Below, piece after piece: positions 1 to 6,153 of a stretch of 8,002 nucleotides of DNA. The translations under genes and the position numbers were made by a program. Source of the DNA: Ilumatobacter sp. (GTDB lineage: Bacteria; Actinomycetota; Acidimicrobiia; Acidimicrobiales; Ilumatobacteraceae). Positions within the stretch are counted from its first letter, which is position 1. Each line of letters opens with the position of its first letter. The notes under the pieces are model-generated. The model saw nothing but the letters and a program-made list of their open reading frames with translations, made no database searches and had not been told where the DNA came from. The stretch covers positions 1 to 8,002 of the forward strand of contig JAJCXU010000185.1 in NCBI GenBank assembly GCA_029263275.1, given 5' to 3'.

Positions 1-560
1 GCATCGAGGCCGAGTTCGTCGAGGGCTTCTTGCTCGGCGCCGTTGTCGTTGATTTGATCGACGACGGCCTCGGCATCATTGATCGGTACGACGAGGGGTG
101 ACGATGCGGCCGGAGCCACGGTGACCGGTGTCGGCTCGGCAACGTCGTCGGTGCTCTCGTCCGACATGGAGGTGAACCCGACGTATCCGAGTGCGCCAGC
201 GCCGACGACGAGGACGATCGGGAGGAACTTGCCCATCCGAGAATTGTTGGTCCGCGCTCGAGCTGCCGGTGCCTCGGCGTTGGCCATCACTTCGGGCTCA
301 ACCGGCGTTGGACCCTTGGAGTCCGGAGTGGCCAGGACGGCAACACCAGCCGGCGGCAGCGTGGGAGCTGCCACGCCGGGGAGGCTCGGCGCGGTCAGCG
401 GTTCGGCCGCTGACGGCGTCGGCAGGTCAGTTGGAGCGTCGGTCGGCACGGCAAATGCGGCTGGAGTCGCCAGTGCTGGTGCTGGTGCTGGTGCCGGCGC
501 GACTGGTGCGCTGCCCGGCGCAGGGAGCGTCGGCGCGGGAAACCCGGTTGCTTCGTTCAT
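1..560 (-). CDS. Pro/Ala-rich single-pass membrane protein, 3' end missing
   Basis: The minus-strand frame is open from ATG at 560 to the left edge (186 codons, no stop), so the C-terminus is outside the window. ATG 560 is the only usual start codon between the upstream in-frame stop (600-602) and the open frame. Residues 1-90 are low-complexity and rich in Pro, Ala and Thr, with an Ala-Pro run at about 21-28 encoded by a short tandem repeat. A basic patch (R101, R103, R108, K111) precedes one hydrophobic segment at about 112-130. By the positive-inside rule the N-terminus is cytoplasmic and the part after 130 is outside. That outer part is Thr/Pro/Val-rich and then acidic (about 161-186). 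I do not recognise the family and assign no function. The overlapping plus-strand frame 79-594 is also open, but its translation is only Gly/Ala/Ser-rich with no domain sense. Confidence 0.72.
   Translation of the reverse strand, partial: MNEATGFPAPTLPAPGSAPVAPAPAPAPALATPAAFAVPTDAPTDLPTPSAAEPLTAPSLPGVAAPTLPPAGVAVLATPDSKGPTPVEPEVMANAEAPAARARTNNSRMGKFLPIVLVVGAGALGYVGFTSMSDESTDDVAEPTPVTVAPAASSPLVVPINDAEAVVDQINDNGAEQEALDELGLD
475..492. repeat. Three tandem copies of GCTGGT
   Basis: Three exact copies of the hexamer GCTGGT lie in tandem. On the minus strand they encode the Ala-Pro repeat near residues 23-28 of the left-edge membrane protein. Being in-frame hexamers, copy-number change would lengthen or shorten the Ala-Pro run without breaking the frame. 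Confidence 0.7.
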
Positions 561-591
561 GACTGTCCATCGGCAAGAGACTCCCGCGGCT

Positions 592-657
592 TGATCGTGT
601 CACTTCGTGTCGACGGTGGAGCGGCTGCGAGACTGTGTCGATGTCTGATCGTGTCAC
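592..657. repeat. 12-base direct repeat TGATCGTGTCAC (592-603 and 646-657)
   Basis: The 12-mer TGATCGTGTCAC occurs exactly twice, at 592-603 and 646-657, 54 bases apart. The first copy lies in the gap between two divergent genes and the second lies within codons 2-6 of the crotonase. A shorter repeat, GTGTCGA, occurs at 607-613 and 635-641 inside the same interval. It could be a regulator-binding pair or the remnant of a small duplication; nothing here decides between them. Confidence 0.5.
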
Positions 658-1450
658 CATTTCCATCGAGGGCGGAATCGCCGACGTCAAGATGAGCCGC
701 CCCGACAAGCGCAACGCGCTCGATCCAGCGATGTTCAGTGCGCTCGCCGAGGTGGGCGAGCGTCTGAAGACCGAATCGGGTGTGCGGGTCGTCGTGCTCT
801 CTGGTGAGGGCAAGTCGTTTTGTGCTGGTCTCGATATGGCATCGATGCAGGCAATCGGTGGCAATGACGACTCGACCGAGCGCTCCTCCAGCAACGCCGG
901 TGCGATGGTCGAGGGTCGAATCACTCACCTCGCACAGCAGGTGTGCTGGGTGTGGCAAGAGGTACCGATGCCGGTCATCGCTGCAGTACACGGCCACGCA
1001 CTGGGCGGGGGCATTCAGATCGCGCTCGGCGCGGACATCCGCATCGTGCATCCCGACACGAAGATGTCGGTCCGCGAAACCTATTGGGGCTTGGTCCCCG
1101 ACATGACCGGAACCTTCCAGCTCGGCAAGCTCGTTCGGCCCGACATCGCCAAGGAACTCACCTTCACCGCGCGGATCTTCCCGGGTTCTGAGGCTTTCGA
1201 CCTCGGTCTCGCCACGCGTCTCAGCGACGACCCGTACGCCGATGCGATGGAGATGGCCCGTGAGATCGCCGGCGTCAGCCCCGGCGCGGTGCGCGGTGCG
1301 AAGGAATTGATCAACAAGATGGCCGCCGACGGCGCAGCCGAGCAGTTCGCCGAGGAGCGTCGCCTGATCCGGGCTCAGATCGGCACCCCGAACCAGACCG
1401 AGGCGGTCGTGGCCAGCTTCGAGAACCGAGCACCGGTCTTCATCGACTGA
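641..1450 (+). CDS. Crotonase / enoyl-CoA hydratase family protein
   Basis: A 269-residue crotonase-superfamily protein, the normal family length, expected to be cytosolic and to act on an acyl-CoA thioester. Visible marks are the N-terminal RPDKRNALD segment (20-28), the first oxyanion-hole segment CAGLDM (61-66), the second GHALGGG (118-124), and the active-site stretch 144-158. Aligned by eye to rat mitochondrial enoyl-CoA hydratase, the first catalytic Glu (Glu144) is Gln126, the second (Glu164) is kept as Glu146, and Asp154 falls where dienoyl-CoA isomerase has its third acid. Hydratase activity is therefore not certain; isomerase or another crotonase reaction is possible. I chose ATG 641 because MSDRVTI is the usual family beginning. 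GTG 635, two codons upstream in the same frame, is the alternative. No good Shine-Dalgarno lies before either. The gene diverges from the left-edge gene and stands alone metabolically. Confidence 0.93.
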   Translation: MSDRVTISIEGGIADVKMSRPDKRNALDPAMFSALAEVGERLKTESGVRVVVLSGEGKSFCAGLDMASMQAIGGNDDSTERSSSNAGAMVEGRITHLAQQVCWVWQEVPMPVIAAVHGHALGGGIQIALGADIRIVHPDTKMSVRETYWGLVPDMTGTFQLGKLVRPDIAKELTFTARIFPGSEAFDLGLATRLSDDPYADAMEMAREIAGVSPGAVRGAKELINKMAADGAAEQFAEERRLIRAQIGTPNQTEAVVASFENRAPVFID

Positions 1451-1465
1451 CAGTTTTCGAAACTG
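1451..1465 (+). terminator. Short hairpin directly after the crotonase stop
   Basis: CAGTTTTCGAAACTG starts on the base after the TGA stop. It can fold into a 6-bp stem (CAGTTT with AAACTG) around a 3-base loop. There is no T-tract afterwards, so it is a weak candidate terminator or attenuator between the crotonase and the membrane-protein gene 38 bases further on. A second possible stem, CAGCC (1475-1479) with GGCTG (1484-1488), follows it. Confidence 0.3.
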
Positions 1466-1502
1466 CACAAGCTGCAGCCGCCAGGCTGGCATCCTGTCGG
1501 GC

Positions 1503-2873
1503 GTGCGTCTCTGGGTTCAACGATTCTTCGTCCTTGCGTTGTACGCGGGCGTCGCGAGTGCCTTCTACGTCGCGATCGATTGGGGGCGGAACCTGCAGCG
1601 CACGGCTCCGGAGATCTTCTTGGGCGCCGCACCATTGGTGGGCCGCAACTTCCGTGACGGTTGGGACTGGCGATTCGGCTGGGGATTGATCGGCGCTGGT
1701 CTTGTTGCCGCCGCCATGGTCGTCTTGGCAGCCCGAGGATGGTTCGAAACGGCTCGGCTTCGTGTCGTGCTCGCGGTCACCGGGGGAGCTGCTGGCGCGT
1801 TTGCCACGCTGCTGGCGCTGACCGATGGCCGAGATGGACTGTTCTTCGGCGTCGAGGAGGAGACCGAATACCTCGCGAATCTCCGGACTGCGCCACCGGC
1901 TGGCGACTTCGTTCGGAACTTCGTCGTTGACATCAACGAGTACTCAGTCCACGTTCGTGGCCATCCCCCTGGGTTCATCGTGCTGCTCAAGACCCTTGAT
2001 GCCGTCGGGCTCAGCGGCTCCTGGCCGGTGATGTTGATCTCGTTGGTCTCGACGGTGCTCTTGCCGATTGGCGTGTTGGTCGCGGTCTGGGCGATCGCGG
2101 GCGCTCAATGGGTCCGCCGATCAGCGCCGTTCCTCGTCGTCGCCCCATACGCGCTGTGGATGATGACCTCGGCCGACGCGTTCTATTCAGCGCTCGGCGC
2201 GTGGGGTGTGGCCTTCGTGGCGCTCGGCGTCCGTCGCGACGGCCGGGGTGCTGCATGGCTCGGCGCGTTGGGCGGGCTCCTCCTGGCGACGCTGTTGCAC
2301 ATGACCTACGGCGGAGCGATCTACCTGGTCCTGCCCACCGTGCTCGTCGTCGCGGGCTGGGCCCTTCGCCGCCACGGCAGCCTCGGGGCAGGGACCAGTG
2401 CCACCGTGTTCGGCGCAGTCGTCATGGCGGGCCTCGTCACCACGATGTGGTTCGCGGCCGGTTTCTGGTGGTTCGACGGTGCCGAGGCAACACGCCACGA
2501 ATACTGGGAAGGAACGGCGCAGTTTCGGATCTGGAACTACTTCATCTTCGCCAATCTCGTCATCGCACTGTTCGCGGTCGGGCCGGCATCCTTCGTGGGG
2601 CTGACCAAGCTGCGTGACCGTCGCCTGTGGCTGCTCGTCGGCGGGGCACTTGCGGCGTTGATGATCGCCAATCTGTCACAGCTGTCGAAGGCCGAGACCG
2701 AACGGATCTGGCTGCTGTTCTACCCCTGGCTGGTCATCGCCGGGGCCGCCCTGGTCTCGAAATTCGAGTTCAGACGGCTCACGCTCTCAGCCAACACGTT
2801 GTTCGCAGGATGGATCGCGGTGCAGGCCGTGTCAGCGATCCTGCTGCAAGCTTCACTCGTCTCGAAATGGTAG
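1503..2873 (+). CDS. Multi-pass membrane protein, probable GT-C-type glycosyltransferase
   Basis: A 456-residue integral membrane protein with about 11-12 hydrophobic segments (for example 8-25, 59-78, 86-106, 173-198, 207-221, 251-288, 299-321, 345-367, 375-391, 402-418 and 430-453). After the first three segments comes a polar stretch with the acidic cluster VEEETEY (117-123) and the motif HVRGHPPG (150-157). A His-Pro-Pro motif after an early extracytoplasmic loop is typical of GT-C glycosyltransferases, which take sugar from a polyprenyl-phosphate donor. Near the C-terminus is ETERIWLLFYPWL (398-410), which I remember from actinobacterial membrane proteins found near GT2 and DUF2064 genes. 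The start is GTG 1503, with no convincing Shine-Dalgarno and no nearby in-frame ATG. The end overlaps the epimerase gene by 21 bases, tail to tail. The membrane nature is clear; donor and acceptor are unknown, and the GT-C call is inference. Confidence 0.85.
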   Translation: MRLWVQRFFVLALYAGVASAFYVAIDWGRNLQRTAPEIFLGAAPLVGRNFRDGWDWRFGWGLIGAGLVAAAMVVLAARGWFETARLRVVLAVTGGAAGAFATLLALTDGRDGLFFGVEEETEYLANLRTAPPAGDFVRNFVVDINEYSVHVRGHPPGFIVLLKTLDAVGLSGSWPVMLISLVSTVLLPIGVLVAVWAIAGAQWVRRSAPFLVVAPYALWMMTSADAFYSALGAWGVAFVALGVRRDGRGAAWLGALGGLLLATLLHMTYGGAIYLVLPTVLVVAGWALRRHGSLGAGTSATVFGAVVMAGLVTTMWFAAGFWWFDGAEATRHEYWEGTAQFRIWNYFIFANLVIALFAVGPASFVGLTKLRDRRLWLLVGGALAALMIANLSQLSKAETERIWLLFYPWLVIAGAALVSKFEFRRLTLSANTLFAGWIAVQAVSAILLQASLVSKW

Positions 2874-3941
2874 TGCTGGGCGCGGACCGACACTTGATCT
2901 CAGCGGCGCGGTTCTGAATTCGTTCATGCCGTCTTCGAACGCGACTTTGGCGGTGAAGCCCAGCTCGGATTTGGCTCGTTCGGGGGATGCGAAGACGTGG
3001 CGGATGTCGCCGAGCCGGTAGCCGCCGACGACTTCAGGTTGTGGTGCTCCGTCGGGGCGGAGCGCGTTGGCCATGTCGAGAATCGTCTTGGGCACTCCCG
3101 TGCACACGTTGAAGGCCCCGTTGGCGGGTTTGTCGTTCGTCAACGCGAGCACATTGCAGCGTGCGATGTCTGTGACGTGGACGAAGTCACGCAACTGCCC
3201 ACCGTCTTCGAACACCTGTGGTGCGACGTTGTTCTCATAGGCGCTGCGAAAGATGCTGGCGACGCCCGCGTACGGCGTGTCGCGTGGCATCCGTGGCCCG
3301 TAGACGTTGTGATAGCGAAGCGCGGTGCACGACAACCCGGGGTGCTCGCGGACATAGGCCTGACACAGACCCTCTTGGGCCAACTTGGTGGTGGCATACA
3401 CGTTGCGCGGATCAAGCCAATGATCTTCGGGTACTGACTCGCCGACCAATTCGCCACCGCACCGCGGGCAGGGTGGTTCGAACGAGCCGTGCTCGAGGTC
3501 ATCGAGCGCACGTGGACCCGCTCGCATCACTCCGTGGTCAGCACACCGGTATCGGCCTTCGCCGTAGACGACCATCGATGAGGCGAGCACGATGCGACCA
3601 CCGAAGTTGCGGTCGTGCAGGGCTCGCAGCAGCACAGCAGTGCCACCCTCGTTGCGAGTCACGTACTCCTCGACGTCGGCGAAGTCGACGCCGAGGCCGA
3701 CCTTGGCAGCCTGGTGGCAGACAGCATCGACGTCATCGAGCACGCCGGGAATCTCGAAGGTGGCTCGACGACGAATGTCGGCCCAGTGATACGTCGCTGA
3801 CGCGTTGAGGCCCGCTGGCAGTCCGTCGTGTGCGGCCGGATCGAGGTCGTCGACGACGACGACCTCGTGATTCAGCTCGACGAGTTGATCGACGATGAAC
3901 GATCCGATGAACCCCGCGCCACCAGTGACGAGGATCTTCAC
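2853..3941 (-). CDS. NAD-dependent sugar-nucleotide epimerase (extended SDR), dTDP-L-rhamnose 4-epimerase-like
   Basis: A 362-residue extended short-chain dehydrogenase/reductase, probably cytosolic, that would oxidise and re-reduce the sugar ring of a nucleotide sugar. The Rossmann motif GGAGFIG is at 7-13, with Asp31/Asp32 at the end of beta-2 for NAD binding. The catalytic set is Ser121/Ser122 and Tyr182-x3-Lys186, followed by the sugar-binding segment LRYHNVYGPRMP (208-219). Between Ser and Tyr is an insert carrying Cys133-x2-His136 and Cys158-x2-Cys161, a possible metal site. From memory, actinobacterial relatives with this insert are often named dTDP-L-rhamnose 4-epimerase; the exact substrate is unproven. 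The start is GTG 3941, which overlaps the TGA of the upstream flavodoxin-family gene as GTGA, implying coupled translation. The last residues overlap the convergent membrane-protein gene. Confidence 0.9.
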   Translation of the reverse strand: MKILVTGGAGFIGSFIVDQLVELNHEVVVVDDLDPAAHDGLPAGLNASATYHWADIRRRATFEIPGVLDDVDAVCHQAAKVGLGVDFADVEEYVTRNEGGTAVLLRALHDRNFGGRIVLASSMVVYGEGRYRCADHGVMRAGPRALDDLEHGSFEPPCPRCGGELVGESVPEDHWLDPRNVYATTKLAQEGLCQAYVREHPGLSCTALRYHNVYGPRMPRDTPYAGVASIFRSAYENNVAPQVFEDGGQLRDFVHVTDIARCNVLALTNDKPANGAFNVCTGVPKTILDMANALRPDGAPQPEVVGGYRLGDIRHVFASPERAKSELGFTAKVAFEDGMNEFRTAPLRSSVGPRPALPFRDE

Positions 3942-4660
3942 CGGTATTCAGGGTTGGGGAAGTCGAAGCGACATCCCGCGTCCCACTCGCTGCGCTGGTT
4001 GCCATGAGCGGGGATCCCGCCGGCGCCCTTGATCATCTTCGCCATGTGCATCAGGTTCCAGGTCATGAACGTGGTGTTGCGGTTGGTGAAATCGTTGTCG
4101 AGCCCGCCACCCTCGGCGTCGAGGTACGACGGACCGGGGCCTGCCTCGCCAATCCAGCCGGCATCAGCCTGAGGAGGGATCACGTAGCCGAGGTGTTGGA
4201 GGCCGTAGAGCACGCTCATCGAGCAGTGCTTGACGCCATCCTCGTTGCCGGTCACGAGGCAGCCACCGACGCGCCCGTAGTACGCGTACTGACCCGCTTC
4301 ATTGAGGTTGCCCGAGTTGCCGTAGAGGCGTTCGATGACCAGTGTGCAGATCGACGACTTCTCGCCGAGCCAGATCGGAGTGCCAACGACGAGGATGTCG
4401 GCAGCCATGACCTTGTCGAAGATCGCCGGCCACTCATCGACGTCGGCGCCGTGCTCGGTCATGTCGGGGTAGACACCCCATGCGATCTGATGATCGGCGG
4501 CACGAATCACCTCGGTCGACACTCCGTTTGCCTCCATGATCGAGCGGGAGATCTCGATGAGACCCTCGGTGTTGGACACCTCGGGCGACCGCTTGAGCGT
4601 CGTGTTGATGAAGACGGCGGACAGGTCAGAGAAGTCGAGCTGCGAGGCGGTGTCAGTCAT
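3938..4660 (-). CDS. Flavodoxin-family / NADPH-dependent FMN reductase-like protein
   Basis: A 240-residue protein with a flavodoxin-like fold and likely bound FMN. The N-terminal strand and phosphate loop are at 14-32 (AVFINTTLKRSPEVSNTEG), the second flavin-contact segment VVGTPIWLG is at 91-99, and a third loop, TGNEDGVKH, is at 137-145. The C-terminal third (about 165-240), with GWIGEAGPGPSYLD and a final NQRSEWDAGCRFDFPNPEYR, matches my memory of an actinobacterial subgroup annotated as flavodoxin family protein. Cys105, Cys134, Cys146 and Cys230 are present, without a clear cluster motif. It likely acts as a cytosolic reductase or electron carrier; the partner is unknown. ATG 4660 lies 10 bases after the hydrolase stop, and the gene's own stop overlaps the epimerase GTG, so the three genes look like one transcription unit. 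Confidence 0.88.
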   Translation of the reverse strand: MTDTASQLDFSDLSAVFINTTLKRSPEVSNTEGLIEISRSIMEANGVSTEVIRAADHQIAWGVYPDMTEHGADVDEWPAIFDKVMAADILVVGTPIWLGEKSSICTLVIERLYGNSGNLNEAGQYAYYGRVGGCLVTGNEDGVKHCSMSVLYGLQHLGYVIPPQADAGWIGEAGPGPSYLDAEGGGLDNDFTNRNTTFMTWNLMHMAKMIKGAGGIPAHGNQRSEWDAGCRFDFPNPEYR

Positions 4661-4667
4661 GACGACG

Positions 4668-4673
4668 AACCTA
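4668..4673 (-). promoter_or_regulatory. Possible -10 element for a leaderless flavodoxin-gene transcript
   Basis: On the minus strand TAGGTT fits TANNNT and lies exactly 7 bases before ATG 4660, the spacing expected of a leaderless start. It also contains the hydrolase TAG stop codon. It could let the flavodoxin-epimerase pair be made without the hydrolase. No -35 was assigned, and chance is a real alternative. Confidence 0.25.
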
Positions 4674-5468
4674 GTGCTGGTTCCAGAAGGTCTTGACCGT
4701 GTTCACGAAACGATCAGGATCGACGAGATGCGGATAGTGCCCGTGCTCGTCCCACGTCTCGGTGCGGGCACCAGCGATCTTGCCGCTGAGCCACGCCCCG
4801 TAGTCAGGCCCGGGGTCGATGCCGAACAGTGCGAGGTAGGGGACGGTCTGCCCTGCGTACGCAGCGAGTGCCCCATCGACGGTTGCCTCGATGGTTTCGA
4901 GCGGCTCGGTGAGGATCAGCTCCCACACGCCGAACACGACCTCATGTTGCGGGCGGCGGAGCGCATTGACCCGGTCGATCTCGGCCGCGTCGAGCTTGTC
5001 GCCCATCATCGCTTCGAACATGGCGCCGAGGACCAAGTGGTACTGGTCGGGATCGCGCAACATGGGCTCGGCTGGCATGAGCATGTCTTTGAAGCTGCCG
5101 AGTTGTAGCGACTGGTCGACATCGGTCACCGACGCCACGTCGAACGCAGCGCCAGCGGCGGAGACCACAACACCACCGAGAGAATGGCCGACCAGGTGCG
5201 GCGACGAGACGGCGGCAGCCTGGGCGACGGCGATCACGTCACCGGCCATCGCGCCGAGGTCGTAGGTGGCGGCGTTGCCGGACTCTCCGTGACCGCGCAG
5301 ATCCATCGTGATCACCTGGTGGTCGGCTGCGAGCCGGTCGGTGACTGGATCGAACGATGCCGCTGATTCGGTGATGCCATGCACGAGGAGCACGGGAGAT
5401 CCTGAACCCCGGCTGCTCCACGCGAGGGTTGTGCCGTCGGCTGCGGTGGTGGTCTGGTCATGTCCCAT
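4671..5468 (-). CDS. Alpha/beta hydrolase
   Basis: A 265-residue alpha/beta-hydrolase-fold enzyme, a normal length for the family, with no signal peptide and therefore cytosolic. The oxyanion-hole HG is at 30-31 (LLVHGITES), the DLRGHGESG strand-turn is at 56-64, and the nucleophile elbow is GHSLGG with Ser96. A cap region covers about 120-205. The likely acid is Asp218 or a neighbour after the strand YLALFGID, and the catalytic His is probably His244 in GHYPHL (243-248). The family includes esterases, lactonases, C-C bond hydrolases and epoxide hydrolases, so the substrate cannot be read from the sequence. I chose ATG 5468 because the upstream in-frame extension (to 5546) runs into the divergent glycosyltransferase gene and reads as Arg-rich non-family sequence. 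It is the first gene of the minus-strand unit; the next gene starts 10 bases after its stop. Confidence 0.92.
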   Translation of the reverse strand: MGHDQTTTAADGTTLAWSSRGSGSPVLLVHGITESAASFDPVTDRLAADHQVITMDLRGHGESGNAATYDLGAMAGDVIAVAQAAAVSSPHLVGHSLGGVVVSAAGAAFDVASVTDVDQSLQLGSFKDMLMPAEPMLRDPDQYHLVLGAMFEAMMGDKLDAAEIDRVNALRRPQHEVVFGVWELILTEPLETIEATVDGALAAYAGQTVPYLALFGIDPGPDYGAWLSGKIAGARTETWDEHGHYPHLVDPDRFVNTVKTFWNQH

Positions 5469-5489
5469 GTCTGGAGTCTCGCGAACACG

Positions 5490-5495
5490 TAGCCT
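5490..5495 (+). promoter_or_regulatory. Possible -10 element for a leaderless GT2 transcript
   Basis: TAGCCT fits the actinobacterial TANNNT -10 pattern and lies 7 bases before the GTG start at 5503, with no Shine-Dalgarno between. The gap to the divergent hydrolase start is only 34 bases, so a leaderless transcript is a plausible way to start here. No -35 box was assigned. Confidence 0.3.
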
Positions 5496-5502
5496 CCGGC
5501 GT

Positions 5503-6153
5503 GTGCCCGACGTGATTCTCCCTGCGCTCAACGAGGCCGCGGCCATCCCGTGGGTGCTGTCGAGGATGCCCGCTGGCTATCGGCCGATCGTGGTCGACAA
5601 CGGTTCGACCGATCGGACGGCCGAATTGGCACGAGAACTCGGCGCCCACGTTGTGCACGAAGAACAGAAGGGGTTCGGCGCAGCATGCTGGGCGGGTCTG
5701 CATGCAGCGACGAGCGACATCGTCTGTTTCATGGACTGCGATGCCTCGCTCGACCCACTGGCACTGCCGATCGTGGTGGCCTACGTCGAACATGGCGATG
5801 CCGACCTGGTGATCGGCAGCCGCGTCGCTGAACGTGGCGCGTGGCCGCCACACGCTCGACTCGCGAACAAGGCGCTGGCGCTCGAAGTCCGGCGGCGGAC
5901 ACGACTGCGCCTCGACGACCTGGGCCCGATGCGTGCGATCCGACGCGAGGTGCTGCTCGACTTGGCAATGACCGACCGGCGTTCGGGCTGGCCACTCGAG
6001 ATGGTGCTCCGTGCCGTGCACGCCGGACTCCGTGTCCGGAACGTGCCCGTCGCGTACACCGAACGATCGGGCCGATCCAAAGTCACCGGCACGGTTGGTG
6101 GCACGGTCCGAGCGGTGAAGGACATGGGCCGGATCCTGCGCGAGATCAAGTGA
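5503..6153 (+). CDS. Family 2 glycosyltransferase (DPM1-like)
   Basis: A 216-residue GT-A-fold, GT2-type glycosyltransferase without membrane segments. The N-terminal strand VILPALNEAAAIPWVL (4-19) is followed by IVVDNGSTDRTAELA (29-43), which holds the nucleotide-binding Asp33. The DxD-type metal site is MDCDASLDP (77-85). Later family marks are LVIGSRV (102-108), LGPMRAIRRE (140-149), DRRSGWPLEMV (158-168) and the basic SGRSKVTGT (189-197). It resembles enzymes that move sugar from a nucleotide donor, including dolichyl/polyprenyl-phosphate sugar synthases; the true acceptor is unknown. I chose GTG 5503 because the family begins at this strand. An in-frame ATG at 5467 would add 12 residues and would overlap the hydrolase start by two bases. 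The stop overlaps the next gene's GTG as GTGA, so the pair is probably translated together. Confidence 0.9.
   Translation: MPDVILPALNEAAAIPWVLSRMPAGYRPIVVDNGSTDRTAELARELGAHVVHEEQKGFGAACWAGLHAATSDIVCFMDCDASLDPLALPIVVAYVEHGDADLVIGSRVAERGAWPPHARLANKALALEVRRRTRLRLDDLGPMRAIRREVLLDLAMTDRRSGWPLEMVLRAVHAGLRVRNVPVAYTERSGRSKVTGTVGGTVRAVKDMGRILREIK

Noticed and set aside
79..594. Plus-strand open frame opposite the left-edge membrane protein
   Set aside because: Its translation is Gly/Ala/Ser/Thr low-complexity without a structure, whereas the minus frame gives a basic patch followed by a clean membrane segment. Some doubt remains because both are low-complexity.
557..1492. Long minus-strand open frame (311 codons) across the crotonase gene
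   Set aside because: It is antisense to an unmistakable crotonase and its translation shows no family motif; long shadow frames are common in GC-rich DNA.
4004..4696. Plus-strand open frame (230 codons) opposite the flavodoxin-family gene
   Set aside because: The minus strand gives a clear flavodoxin-type protein; the plus translation is an Asp/Val/Arg-rich shadow without motifs.
5469..5546. 26-residue N-terminal extension of the alpha/beta hydrolase
   Set aside because: It would run through the GT2 start and reads as an Arg/Ser-rich tail not seen in the family; ATG 5468 gives a normal N-terminus.
5841..6149. In-frame upstream extension of the DUF2064 gene
   Set aside because: It would overlap the GT2 gene by more than 300 bases and is Arg/Pro-rich shadow sequence; the family motif begins just after GTG 6150.
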